The notes: generated from the letters alone by a model not told the origin. A stretch of 39,581 nucleotides of DNA from Myxococcales bacterium (GCA_947473045.1 CANJCO010000047.1:1-39581), one strand, 5' to 3'; shown: positions 8,610 to 16,954, counted from the stretch's first letter. Translations and numbers: made by a program.

Positions 8610-9251
8610 TCAGGCCTGCGCGTCGAACCCTTCGACGCTGCGCGCGACGCCGTCGCAGGCCCGTACGAACGCGTCGGCGTGGCGCTCGGCCTCGGCGCGA
8701 TCGTGCGTGACCAGGAGCACGACGGCTCCGTACTCGGCGGCGTCGCGCTTGATGGCGTCGCCGATCGCGATTCGTGAAGCGCGGTCAAGCGCGCTGGTGG
8801 GCTCGTCGAGCAGCAGCAGCAGCGGGCGTCGCGCCATCGCGCGGGCCAGCGAGACGCGCTGGCGTTCGCCCCCTGACAGCGAGCCGGGGCGCCGCTCCAG
8901 CAAGTGCGCGAAGTCGAGCCGCCCAGCGAGCGCGTCGATGCGCGCCGCGTCGCAAAACGGCAGCAGATGCTGGCGTACCGTGCGGTGGGGCCACAGCGAG
9001 GTCTCCTGCGGCGCGTAGCCGGCGTCGCGCTCGCCAGCAGGCACGCCTGCGCCGTCTTTGCTGAGCACGCGACCGGCAAACGAGATGGTGCCCTCGCGGA
9101 GCGGGGCGAGTCCTGCGATGGCGCGCAGCAAGGTGGTCTTGCCGGCCGCGGAGGGGCCCGCGATCGCGGTGATGCCTGCTGCGGCTTCGAACGCTGCGCG
9201 CAGCGTCGCCCCGCCGATGCTCACCGTGCATGCGACCTGCAGCAGCTTCAT
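8610..9251 (-). CDS. modC: Molybdate ABC transporter ATP-binding protein ModC
   Basis: ATPase subunit of the molybdate importer. From the ATG at 9251 the protein has 213 residues: Walker A GPSAAGKTT (about 32-40), Q-loop YAPQETSLWPH, ABC signature LSGGERQR, Walker B LLLLLDEPTSALD and the switch His in VTHD. It lacks the C-terminal molybdate-sensing TOBE/MOP domain of E. coli ModC, making it a short form that may not sense substrate. The start at 9251 is preferred over an upstream in-frame codon at 9278 because it gives a 4-bp ATGA overlap with modB. Confidence 0.93.
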   Translation of the reverse strand: MKLLQVACTVSIGGATLRAAFEAAAGITAIAGPSAAGKTTLLRAIAGLAPLREGTISFAGRVLSKDGAGVPAGERDAGYAPQETSLWPHRTVRQHLLPFCDAARIDALAGRLDFAHLLERRPGSLSGGERQRVSLARAMARRPLLLLLDEPTSALDRASRIAIGDAIKRDAAEYGAVVLLVTHDRAEAERHADAFVRACDGVARSVEGFDAQA

Positions 9252-9910
9252 CGCGTGCTCCCCGCGCGCCGTCCCCACACGCCGAGGCTGAGCGCGGCCA
9301 GCGCCGATGCAATCACGAGCAGCAGCGAAAGGCGCCCGGCCCGCGCCTCGTCCCCGCTCTGCAGCGCGACGTAGAGCTCAAGGGGAACCGTTGAGGTCTC
9401 TCCCTTCGCGTAGCCGGCAAATGTAAGGGTGGCGCCAAACTCGCCGAGCGCCCGCACGGCAGTCACGGCGAGCGCCACGGCGAGGCCGGGCGCAGCGAGC
9501 GGCAATGTCACGATCCAAAACGTGTAAGATGCACTGAGTCCGTTTGCGCGCGCGACCTCTTCAAGTCCGCGATCGACGCGCGCGAAGGCGGCCTCGGCGC
9601 CCTTGGCCATGAGCGGGAGCGCGACTACTGCGGCTGCGACTGCGGCGCCTGTTTGGGTGAACACGAGGCGCAGGCCCACCGCGCGCTCAAGCCACGCGCC
9701 CGCCCACGACCGCGCTCCGAGCGACAGGAGCAAATAGTAGCCCGTCACCGATGGCGGCAGCACGAGCGGCACCAGCACGGCAGCGTCGAGCGCCGCGCGC
9801 ACGGGACCGCGCCCGCGTGCGAGTGCGAAGCCGGTAACGGCTCCGAGCGGCGCCGACAGCGCCAGCGCGATCAGGGTGACGCGCAGCGATACGACGAGCG
9901 CGTCGCTCAC
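9248..9910 (-). CDS. modB: Molybdate ABC transporter permease ModB
   Basis: Inner-membrane channel subunit of 220 residues with about five hydrophobic segments. It shows the ModB start LVVSLRVTLIALALSAPLGA, the segment DAAVLVPLVLPPSVTGYYLL, and the EAA loop ARANGLSASYTFWIVTLPLA followed by RALGEFGATLTFAGY, which are highly typical of molybdate and tungstate permeases. The start codon is GTG (9910-9908), overlapping the modA stop by 4 bp; the end overlaps modC by 4 bp. Confidence 0.95.
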   Translation of the reverse strand: MSDALVVSLRVTLIALALSAPLGAVTGFALARGRGPVRAALDAAVLVPLVLPPSVTGYYLLLSLGARSWAGAWLERAVGLRLVFTQTGAAVAAAVVALPLMAKGAEAAFARVDRGLEEVARANGLSASYTFWIVTLPLAAPGLAVALAVTAVRALGEFGATLTFAGYAKGETSTVPLELYVALQSGDEARAGRLSLLLVIASALAALSLGVWGRRAGSTR

Positions 9911-10662
9911 GGCGGCCCGAAGCCTCGCGCGGCGAGCGCGTCGCGCGCCGTGTTCGAGCAGAGCAGCGCGGCGAATTCGCGCGCCTCGGGGCCGGCGGCC
10001 GGCGCGACGACGAGCGGATAGGTGATGCGCGGGCGGGCGTGCTCGGGAGGCTCACCGACCACCACCACGTCCGCGCGTGCGACTGCGTCCGTGGCGTAGA
10101 CGACGCCGGCGTCGGCCTCTCCGCGCGCGACCCAGTCGAGCACTTGCCGCACATTGGCGCCGCGCACGAGCTTCGGGGCTACGGCGCCGAGAACTCCGAG
10201 CGCCGACAGGGCCTGCTCTGCGTAGGCGCCCGCGGGCACCGAAGGCGACAGGCCGAGCGCGATGCGCTTCACGCGCGGATCGCTGGCGAGCGTCGCCCAC
10301 GACAGGCCCGAGAGCGAAGCGTCGGCGCGCCGAATGAGCACGAGCCGGTTGCTCGCGATCGTGCACGAGGGCTGCGCGAGGCGTGCTTCGATGAGGCGCG
10401 TTGCCGGAGCCTGCGCTGCGCTCGCGAACAGGTCGGCCGGCGCGCCGCGCTCGATCTGCGTCGCGAGATCGCCGCTGGCGCCCAGGCTCAGTCGTATCTG
10501 CGTCTCGGGGTGGGCCGCTTCATAGATTTGGGCGAGCGCTTCGATGGGCTCTTTCAGACTGACGGCCGCCGAGACGTGGACGACGCGTATCTTCGGCGAC
10601 GCGCCCGAATGACACGCGACCGAGCCGGCGATGATCGCAGCGGCGGCGCGCGACAGCGTCAT
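9907..10662 (-). CDS. modA: Molybdate-binding protein ModA (probable lipoprotein)
   Basis: Extracytoplasmic solute-binding protein of the molybdate importer, 251 residues from the ATG at 10662. It has a signal sequence ending in a possible lipobox (GSVAC), so it may be membrane-anchored. ModA hallmarks are HVSAAVSLKEPIEALAQIYE, the oxyanion-binding LGASGDLATQIERGAPADLF and VLDWVARGEADAGVVYATDA. The start is set by a 4-bp ATGA overlap with moaE; the longer frame to 10791 is not needed. Its end overlaps modB by 4 bp. Confidence 0.94.
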   Translation of the reverse strand: MTLSRAAAAIIAGSVACHSGASPKIRVVHVSAAVSLKEPIEALAQIYEAAHPETQIRLSLGASGDLATQIERGAPADLFASAAQAPATRLIEARLAQPSCTIASNRLVLIRRADASLSGLSWATLASDPRVKRIALGLSPSVPAGAYAEQALSALGVLGAVAPKLVRGANVRQVLDWVARGEADAGVVYATDAVARADVVVVGEPPEHARPRITYPLVVAPAAGPEAREFAALLCSNTARDALAARGFGPP

Positions 10663-11120
10663 CGAGCGGCCTCTCCGTGCTCGCCGCTGCAGCGCGCGTC
10701 GACCCAGCCGACCCAGTACGCGCCGTCGGGGCCGTGCTCGCGCTTCCAGATGGGCACGCGGTGCTTGATGGCGTCGATGAGCCGTCGGCACGCGACGAAC
10801 GCCTCTCCGCGATGCGCGGCGCTCGCAGCGCAGACCACTGCGGCGTCGCCCACCGAAAGCGCGCCGGTGCGATGCGCCACCGCGACGCGAACGCCGGGCA
10901 TTTCGTTCTCGATTTCAGCGCCTATGCGCTTCATTTCGGCGATCGCCATCGGCGCATAAGCTTCGTACTCGAGCAGGGTCACGGCGCGCCCGTCGTTGTG
11001 GTCGCGCACCAGCCCGATGAACGCGTCGACCGCGCCGGCGCCGGCGTGAGTGACGCGGGCCATGACCGCGGCGGCGTCGATGGCGGAGCCCGTCAGATCG
11101 ACCCACATGACTGTAGCCAC
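10659..11120 (-). CDS. moaE: Molybdopterin synthase catalytic subunit MoaE
   Basis: MoaE inserts two sulfurs from MoaD thiocarboxylate into cyclic pyranopterin phosphate. The protein (153 residues from a GTG at 11120, or 149 from the ATG at 11108) contains the family blocks GAVDAFIGLVRDHNDGRAV, LEYEAYAPMAIAEM, VAVAHRTGALSVGDAAVV and, near the end, DAIKHRVPIWKREHGPDG with the catalytic lysine region. It is the first gene of the moaE-modA-modB-modC run, in which every junction is a 4-bp overlap. The tail DARCSGEHGEAAR is slightly longer than usual. Confidence 0.94.
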   Translation of the reverse strand: MATVMWVDLTGSAIDAAAVMARVTHAGAGAVDAFIGLVRDHNDGRAVTLLEYEAYAPMAIAEMKRIGAEIENEMPGVRVAVAHRTGALSVGDAAVVCAASAAHRGEAFVACRRLIDAIKHRVPIWKREHGPDGAYWVGWVDARCSGEHGEAAR

Positions 11121-11636
11121 CTAGCACGTTTGCGACGGCAGACTGCGGCCTCTCGCGCCCGATGGGCGTTAGCGGCCGAGGCGCCCGTGAGCGGGCAAAC
11201 AGCCGCACGCGCCCCCGCTAGGGTGCGCGCGGCGCAGCCCAGTTCGGAGATCCGAATTGGCGCGCCGGCGCTGAGCCATACGCGCTCGCGAGCGATGAAA
11301 CATGGCTCGTCGCGCACGCGGACGGATGCGCTTCACGCAGCGGCCGCAGGGGCGCCGGCGATCGCCTGCGGCTGGCCTGCATGCGCTGCTCGAACGCGTA
11401 GCGCCCGCGCGCGTCGCGCAGAAAGAGCTGACGAGGGCCAGGCAACATTTCCTCGGAGACCACGTCGTGTGCCCCGCGCGCGAGATGGCGGCTCGGGGCA
11501 CTGTTTGTGCCTGAGCCTCGTGGCGCCTGCGGCTCGCGAGTCGTGCGACGGGCACCCCCTGGGTCGAGCCGAGCGGCATCCGATTGGATGATTTTGCCCG
11601 CGCTATAGCATCCCAGGCGCTGGCGTTCGCGCGCAG
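11121..11636 (-). other. Intergenic region with palindrome and weak ORF relic
   Basis: About 515 bp between moaE and the FHA-LuxR gene. It must hold promoters for both divergent genes. It contains the dyad TTCGGA-N2-TCCGAA (11244-11257), which also occurs near 31463. A minus-strand frame (11463-11218) opens with DVVSEEMLPGPRQLFLRDA and continues as RGRYAFEQRMQAS before turning Arg-rich; its beginning reads like a real protein and may be a gene remnant, but I recognise no family. Nothing else is supported. Confidence 0.3.
11244..11257. repeat. Palindrome TTCGGA-N2-TCCGAA (copy 1)
   Basis: A perfect 6-bp dyad with a 2-bp spacer, extended outward by further complementary bases (CCA on the left, TGG on the right after one mismatch). 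It lies in the gap between two divergent genes, moaE and the FHA-LuxR regulator, so it could be an operator. The same core recurs at 31463-31482. Confidence 0.4.
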
Positions 11637-12239
11637 ATGGTCAAGGGGAACTTCCGCATCGTCCACGAAGGCACCGAGCTTGCCGTGAAGCCGGCCGGCT
11701 TGTTGGTCGGTCGAGCCGAAGACGCGGACATCCGACTGTCGGGCGGCCTCGTGTCTCGGCGCCATGCCCGCGTGTTCGCCATGGGCGGCCGGCTTTGGGT
11801 CGAGGATCTCGGGAGTCTCAACGGCGTAGGCGTGAACGGCGTCAAAATATCGCAGAAGGCGGAGCTGTCGCACGGCGACGCGATCGCCGTCGGCCTGTCA
11901 GTCTTGACTGTCGCGCACGAGGCGTTCCTGGAGCGCGCCTCGCGCGTGCCGACGATCCCGCCGCCTCCCGGCGCTGACGGTGACTTTCTCCCCGACAACG
12001 GTGACGAGGAGGCCACCCGCCGTGCGTCGTTGGCGCCGCTCAGCGAGCGCGAGCGCGAAGTGCTCTCGCTCATCGTGCTTGGTCACACGCAGGCCGAAAT
12101 CGCGCGCCGCCTGTCGATCAGCGTCAAGACTGTGGAGACGCACCGTGCGCACGTCGGCACAAAGCTCGGCTGCCGATCGCGCGCGGAGCTGGTCGCCTAC
12201 GCAGTCGCCGCCGGCATCCTCAGGCCTTGCCGGGAATAA
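11637..12239 (+). CDS. FHA domain - LuxR-type helix-turn-helix fusion regulator
   Basis: A 200-residue cytoplasmic protein with two domains. Residues 1-95 form an FHA phosphothreonine-binding domain: Gly25-Arg26 in LLVGRAEDADIRL, Ser40 and His43 in LVSRRHARVF, and Asn62-Gly63 in DLGSLNGVGVNG, all key FHA residues. A Pro/Asp-rich linker follows (about 104-130), then a LuxR/GerE helix-turn-helix (about 134-195): LAPLSEREREVLSLIVLGHT, AEIARRLSISVKTVETHRAH, LGCRSRAELVAYA. There is no receiver or kinase domain, so control would come through binding of phosphothreonine proteins, perhaps substrates of a Ser/Thr kinase such as the one at 23740-25152. Target genes are unknown. Confidence 0.88.
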   Translation: MVKGNFRIVHEGTELAVKPAGLLVGRAEDADIRLSGGLVSRRHARVFAMGGRLWVEDLGSLNGVGVNGVKISQKAELSHGDAIAVGLSVLTVAHEAFLERASRVPTIPPPPGADGDFLPDNGDEEATRRASLAPLSEREREVLSLIVLGHTQAEIARRLSISVKTVETHRAHVGTKLGCRSRAELVAYAVAAGILRPCRE

Positions 12240-12255
12240 CCCTGATCAGTAAATC

Positions 12256-12290
12256 CGGGGAAACCCCGATGGTCGCAGGTGCGCCGCACC
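12256..12290 (+). terminator. Possible terminator hairpins after the FHA-LuxR gene
   Basis: Two short dyads follow the stop codon: CGGGG-AAA-CCCCG (12256-12268) and GGTGC-GCC-GCACC (12278-12290). There is no T-run, so this is a weak call; they may simply be stable stem-loops. Confidence 0.3.
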
Positions 12291-12346
12291 GGCTACGGTC
12301 ACCAACACGAGTCACGAAGCGCCAGTGTCGCTAACGCCTTCGGTGA

Positions 12347-12830
12347 GCGGCTGCGCCGTCCGTCGCCTCTGCGTCCGCCGCAGCGCTGCCCGTCGCCCCC
12401 GCGTCCGCCGTCAGCGTAGCCCAGCCTGCGCTGGCGCAGCCCCCGACGCCGAGCGCTTCACCGACGAAACCACCAGCGGCGACGACCGCGCCGCGCCTTG
12501 CCGTCGCGGCGCCTTCCCCGCAGGCCCCGACGGCGCCTCAGAAGCCCGCCGCAACTGCGCCACCGGCCGCCGCGTCGCCGCCGGCCCGCGCGTGGGATCC
12601 GAACAGCCCCCTGCCACCCCCATGAGCTCGCACAACATGCCGAAGTCCCGAACAGCCCCTACGAGGCCGATCCGAAGCCGGACGCGATGTTCATGCTCGC
12701 GCAGGCTCCGCGGCTGTCGGGAGACTGCGCGTCGGCCATCGGCTCCTACCAGGCGTTTCTGCGCACGCCGGGCCCGGCCTCGCCGTCTCCCGTCACTGTT
12801 CCGACGCGCGCCGACTTTCCCTGCCCCTGA
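12347..12830 (+). pseudogene. Relic of a Pro/Ala-rich TPR-type protein, broken by frameshifts
   Basis: No intact gene is present, but two pieces of protein-like sequence lie in different frames. From 12347 to about 12625 one frame encodes a Pro/Ala/Ser/Thr-rich linker ending ARAWDPNSPLPPP and a stop, with no start codon. From about 12640 another frame reads NSPYEADPKPDAMFMLAQAP then RLSGDCASAIGSYQAFLRT, very like a TPR unit of the kind common in Myxococcota envelope proteins. The arrangement fits a decayed gene with at least one frameshift and truncated ends. Length and function of the parent are unknown. Chance ORF structure is the alternative, but the TPR-like stretch argues against it. Confidence 0.45.
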
Positions 12831-12942
12831 CGCAGCGCGTTTGCCGAGGTCCGCGAGGCGCGCGTCGCTGCGCGGGTCGGACGTCGACCCGACGCTGACC
12901 ACACGCGAGTCTCGGGCAACGCGTCAGCTGCGGATCGACGGC

Positions 12943-13708
12943 TCAATGCACGCGCGTGATCTCGGCAATTGCGTGCTTCATCGCGCTCGGCGAAACACGA
13001 ACAATCTTCGATTGCGGGTTGTCGATTTCGAGCACCAGCAGCACTGCAGAGCCGAAGGCCACTGCGCTCAGGAAATAGATCGCGGCTGTGGCCGGCGTAA
13101 GCGGAGCGAACAGGCCGCGGCTGAAGTAGACCAACGCCAGCCACGCAATCAGCGTGTACAAAAAGGCTCCCGGGACATTTTCGTCAGCCACTTTGTCGAG
13201 CGAAAAACGCGCCTGCGCCAGCCTGTCCATCAGGACAAGCGCGTCGCCGCGGGCGAGCTTCTGAACCTCGCTGCCTGTCGGAAGTTCGGCCACGGTTATC
13301 CATAGCGCCTCAAACAAGTTCGACACCTCGTCGCTGTTGGGCTTCGGCTCGCCAGGCTCGGGAAACACCTGCTTGTATCGCAACTGCACGAGCGCCTGGA
13401 GCTGCGCGCGCGCTGTGGGCCGGGAAGATACCGGACAGAAATATCCGGTTTAGTCGCACCCAGTTGACGCTGATTTGGGCAATCTGGCGTCCGCGCTCGG
13501 CGCGCGCATCCTTGGCAGTCGACACCATGAGCCCGAGCACGAGCGCGGCCAGCGTGCCGATGATCGAGATGGGCAGCGACGCGGCATCGCGAACGTCGCT
13601 TGTGAGATGTCCCGCGGGCAACACCCGCGCCACCTCCATTCCGATGAGCGCAGCGCAGATGAGCGACGCGGTCGTCGTTACGCCGATGATCAGGCTGAAT
13701 TTGCGCAT
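12943..13708 (-). pseudogene. DUF4239 (bestrophin-like) membrane protein gene with frameshift
   Basis: Two overlapping minus-strand frames together make one DUF4239-like membrane protein of about 250 residues. The first half starts at 13708: MRKFSLIIGVTTTASLICAA, SLPISIIGTLAALVLGLMVS, KDARAERGRQIAQISVNWVR. The second half, in another frame, contains RAQLQALVQLRYKQVF, a long helical part, and two membrane segments (AFLYTLIAWLALVYFSRGLF and IYFLSAVAFGSAVLLVLEID). The switch falls in a (GC)n run near 13396-13404, where a one-base length change would restore the frame. It is either a recent pseudogene or a sequencing error in a low-complexity run. The family has no settled function. Confidence 0.7.
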
Positions 13709-13926
13709 GCAGTGAGTCCTCGCTTGCAGCAACGTCGCCGGCGGATGCGGCGCGCGTCAGTCGCTTATGGGGGCAGGAATTGCAGCGTTCGATGATGCAC
13801 GAGGCGCGCGCCGGGCGAAACAGCGGCGCACCGCGGACGCGAAATCCGAACACTGCGCGCCGCAAGGTTCAGCGGCAGAACCTGCGCCAAACGCCATGCG
13901 CCCAGCCGCGCGCTACAGGTTCGAGC

Positions 13927-14427
13927 ATGGGTCCGGCTGCGGCGCCCGCCTACGTGAGTCTCGAGGACTGCTTCGAAGCCGAAGTCAGCGCCGCGGCCGA
14001 GGCTCCGAAACACGAGTGGTTCGACGGCGTCGTCTACGCGATGTCACGGGGGACGCCTGAACATGGCCGCCTCACGTCCCGCGCGACGATCGTCCTGGGC
14101 AATGCGCTGCCGGCCGATTGTCAGGTCTACTCGTCCGAAACGATGCTGTTTATCGAGCCGGCCGACCTCGCGCCCTGCGCAGACGTGACGGTCGTGTGCG
14201 GAATGACTGTGCGCATCCACGGCTGCTCGGTCGACGTCGACGCGATCTACGCGCGTTCGCAAGCGGCGCGCTGCAAATGCCGTCGCGTCGCCAGTCGTCG
14301 CGCGGCTTCGTCCACGTGCGGTGCGCGGCGTGTAGCGAGGACATGGCCGTCGCGTCCTCGCGCAAGTTGCGCGCGCGTCAATCGCGATCGGGATGGGCGT
14401 CGAGCAGGCCCTCGGCCAGCATCGTGA
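13927..14427 (+). pseudogene. Uma2-family (PD-(D/E)XK nuclease-fold) gene with internal deletion
   Basis: From the ATG at 13927 the protein matches the N-terminal half of Uma2 proteins: PAYVSLEDCFEAEVSAAAEA, KHEWFDGVVYAMSRGTPEHG, LGNALPADCQVYSSETMLFI, ADVTVVCG. It then jumps directly to VRIHGCSVDVDAIYARSQ (ending near 14265), which resembles the extreme C-terminus of the family (normally GxSVxVDEIYA). Roughly 90-100 residues are missing, including the expected VEVLSxST strand and the catalytic Lys. The frame then runs on without its own stop to 14427, antisense to the ArsA gene. The product is most likely inactive. Uma2 function is unclear; the fold is shared with restriction-like nucleases. 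Confidence 0.68.
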
Positions 14428-15505
14428 GCCCGGCGAAGTCTTCGATGGCGGCGCCAAGATGCGGCGTGGCGGTTGCCTCGGATTGACCCCCGTTTTTGAG
14501 CGCCTGCAAGATGTCGCGATCACGTGCGGCCAGCGCGCTCTCGTGCGCGGCGAGGGCCTCGAGCTTGCGGAGCGCGCTCGCGGTATCGGGCGTTTGCGGC
14601 GCGCCCGCCGTGTCGGGAGGCGTCAGGCCGCGCGTATACGCCCAGCTTCGGTTGAGCACGTAGCCGGCGAACGGCAAGTGCATCTCGCGGAGCTTGTCTT
14701 CGAGGAATCGGGCTTCGGTGCGCGCGGCGGGGTCGGGGCTGGTGACCACGAGGAAGCTCGCCGACTCGCCCGTGAGCAGGGCGCGGACGCTCTCGGCGTG
14801 CTCGCGCATGGCCGAAAACATGCCTGAAAAACCACCCAAAAACGCCCCGAGATCGCCCATGAAGCCTTCGCCGAAGATGCGATCGAAGACGCTGGTGACG
14901 AGCCCGCGCGCGCGGCTCCAGAAGAGCCCGCCGGCCCCGCCTCCGCCGTGCGGCAAAAATACGCCGATGATCTTCTCGTCGAGAAACAGCGCCAGCTTTC
15001 GCGGCGCTTCGAGGAACTCGAGCGCGTTGCGCGACGGCGGCGTGTCGAGCACCACGAGGTCGTAGTCGCCGCTCACATGAAACATGTGGAGCGCCTCCGC
15101 GGCGGTGTACTCCTGCATGCCGCCGATGAGGTCGCGCAGCGCGAGGTAGAGCTTGTTCGACAGGGCGCGATCGGCCCGCTCGGGCGAGTCGCTCATGCGG
15201 CGCACCATGCCCTCGAACACCACGCGCGGATCGAGCATCCACGCCGACAATTCGCCGCCGCCGGAGAGCAGCGCAGCGGGTACGCGCGCGGGCTTTGCCC
15301 CGCCGGCAGGGATGCTCATCGCCTCGGCGAGTCGGCGGGCCGGATCGATGGTGAGCACGAGCACACGTCGCCCTGTCATCGCGGCCGCGAGGCCGATCGC
15401 GGCAGCGGTGGTGGTCTTGCCTACGCCGCCCGCGCCGCAGCAGACGATGACGCGCTTGTTCCGCACCAGCTCACTGGTGAAAGGCTCGTCGGGCGAGCGC
15501 CTCAC
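14378..15505 (-). CDS. ArsA/GET3-family ATPase, second of a pair
   Basis: A 375-residue P-loop ATPase. It carries the deviant Walker A GAGGVGKTTTAAA (about residues 24-36), switch/Walker-like VLTIDPARRLAEAM, and VVLDTPPSRNALEFLEAPRK, matching the ArsA/GET3 class that includes anion-pump ATPases and tail-anchored protein targeting factors. A Gly-rich insert (HGGGGAGG) precedes FWSRARG. There is no ArsB or metal-resistance gene nearby, so arsenite export is unlikely. The start is GTG (15505-15503), overlapping the stop of the upstream ArsA-type gene by 4 bp; the two are probably translated together and may form a complex. The 3' end overlaps the run-on frame of the decayed Uma2 gene. Confidence 0.88.
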   Translation of the reverse strand: MRRSPDEPFTSELVRNKRVIVCCGAGGVGKTTTAAAIGLAAAMTGRRVLVLTIDPARRLAEAMSIPAGGAKPARVPAALLSGGGELSAWMLDPRVVFEGMVRRMSDSPERADRALSNKLYLALRDLIGGMQEYTAAEALHMFHVSGDYDLVVLDTPPSRNALEFLEAPRKLALFLDEKIIGVFLPHGGGGAGGLFWSRARGLVTSVFDRIFGEGFMGDLGAFLGGFSGMFSAMREHAESVRALLTGESASFLVVTSPDPAARTEARFLEDKLREMHLPFAGYVLNRSWAYTRGLTPPDTAGAPQTPDTASALRKLEALAAHESALAARDRDILQALKNGGQSEATATPHLGAAIEDFAGLTMLAEGLLDAHPDRD

Positions 15506-16419
15506 GCTGCACCCGCGAGCGCAGTGATCGCTGCAAAAACGCGGGCCTCGACTTGCGCCTCGTCGATGATTTCGGGCAAGATCATGGGCGGTCGGCCGAG
15601 CTCGCTCTCGATGCGCGCCAGCGACTCGCGGGCGCGATCGAGGCGGGGCAGGGTGCGCGCACCGAGCGTGCGCTGCGGGTCGAGGGCGAGCGCATCGACG
15701 ACGGCGCGCTCGGCGGGTGAAAACGGATTGTGCGGCACGCGGTTGACCACGATGCCCGCCAGCGGAACATGGTGCGTCGCGATGCCGCGCGCGAGCTCGA
15801 TGGCCTCGCTGGTCGGGAGGGTCTCGGGGAGGGTCACGAGCAGGGTGCCCGTTCGCAGCGGATCGCGCATCATCGCAAGTCCATCTTTCACCGCATCGTA
15901 AACGGGGCCCCGCGTGATGACCTTCAAGATCGCGCTCGGCACCTGGGCGAGGCCCAGCGCGTGGCCGGTTGCAGGCAGATCGATGACGAGCACGTCGAAC
16001 TCGAACGAGCCGTCGGAGCGGGTGCGACGCAGCAGGTTGAGCATGCGGTAGAGCAGCCCCATTTCTGCGAGCGAGGGCGCGGCGAGCAGAAACCGCCGGA
16101 TGGCGGCGCTCTTCATGGCGGCATCGGCGAGCATGCGCATGGGCAGGGCGTCGCGAAGAAAGTGAAGGTGCCCCGCGTGCGGCGTGAGCAGCGCCATCGA
16201 GAGGTTGTCGCTGACGCGCTGCGGATCGTCGGTCGCGTGCTTGACGCCGAGAAGGTCGGCCAGCGGGGTGGGCGAGTCGGTCTCGTAGGCGACCTCGGTG
16301 GCCAGCACGCGCTTGCCCGCGGCTGCGGCGGCCCGTGAAAATGCAGCCGCTACGGTCGTCTTGCCAACGCCGCCTTTGCCCGAGACGAGCACCGTGCGTT
16401 TGTCGAAAATATCCTTCAA
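15502..16419 (-). CDS. ArsA/GET3-family ATPase, first of a pair
   Basis: A 305-residue P-loop ATPase with the deviant Walker A SGKGGVGKTTVAAAF at the N-terminus (signature Lys plus GKT), a switch region, and VLVIDLPATGHALGLAQVP, characteristic of ArsA-related proteins. It is shorter than its downstream partner and differs from it throughout, so the pair is a heteromeric set rather than a recent duplication. It follows moaC by 28 bp and is probably co-transcribed. Role unknown; handling of membrane proteins or coupling to surface motility complexes are possibilities only by analogy. Confidence 0.88.
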   Translation of the reverse strand: MKDIFDKRTVLVSGKGGVGKTTVAAAFSRAAAAAGKRVLATEVAYETDSPTPLADLLGVKHATDDPQRVSDNLSMALLTPHAGHLHFLRDALPMRMLADAAMKSAAIRRFLLAAPSLAEMGLLYRMLNLLRRTRSDGSFEFDVLVIDLPATGHALGLAQVPSAILKVITRGPVYDAVKDGLAMMRDPLRTGTLLVTLPETLPTSEAIELARGIATHHVPLAGIVVNRVPHNPFSPAERAVVDALALDPQRTLGARTLPRLDRARESLARIESELGRPPMILPEIIDEAQVEARVFAAITALAGAA

Positions 16420-16447
16420 CCGATGGCTCCCGCTGAGGGCCGCGATG

Positions 16448-16954
16448 TTACTTCACCTGCGCTCGTTTCGCGCCGCGTTTGGGCGCGCGCGTCCAAATAC
16501 CCGAGCGGCCGCCGCGTTTTTCCGCCAGCTCAACCTCGAAGCGCATCCCGCGATCGATGGCTTTGAGCATGTCGTAGAGCGTGAGCGCCGCCGCGCTCGC
16601 GGCCACGAGGGCTTCCATCTCGACGCCGGTTTTGTCGACCGCGCGCGCGGTGGCCGTGATCTCGACCGAGGCGCGCTTGACCTCGAGATCGACCGTTACG
16701 CTCGTGAGCGCGATGCCGTGACAGAGCGGGATCCACTCGGGGGTGCGCTTGGCAGCCTGAATGCCGGCGATGCGAGCGGTCGCGAGCACGTCGCCCTTGG
16801 GCGTGTCGCCAGCGCGGAGCCTGCGCGCCGTCGCCTCTCGCATCGTCAGCGTCGCAGTCGCGACCGCCTCGCGCGCGGTCACCTCTTTGTCGCCGACATC
16901 GACCATTCGCGCGGCGCCTTTTTCATCGAGGTGCGTGAGGGGTTTTTGGTTCAT
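16448..16954 (-). CDS. moaC: Cyclic pyranopterin monophosphate synthase MoaC
   Basis: MoaC converts 3',8-cyclo-GTP (from MoaA) to cyclic pyranopterin monophosphate. The 168-residue protein shows the family blocks [57 protein letters not shown] and the active-site region [20 protein letters not shown] followed by [11 protein letters not shown]. The start at 16954 is fixed by the ATGA overlap with moeA. The tail [17 protein letters not shown] is basic and a little longer than usual. moaA is not in the window. Confidence 0.96.
   Translation of the reverse strand: MNQKPLTHLDEKGAARMVDVGDKEVTAREAVATATLTMREATARRLRAGDTPKGDVLATARIAGIQAAKRTPEWIPLCHGIALTSVTVDLEVKRASVEITATARAVDKTGVEMEALVAASAAALTLYDMLKAIDRGMRFEVELAEKRGGRSGIWTRAPKRGAKRAQVK

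Noticed and set aside
14378-16419. Arsenite pump ATPases of an arsenic resistance operon
   Set aside because: No ArsB, ArsR, ArsC or ArsD homolog is nearby; the family also covers other roles.
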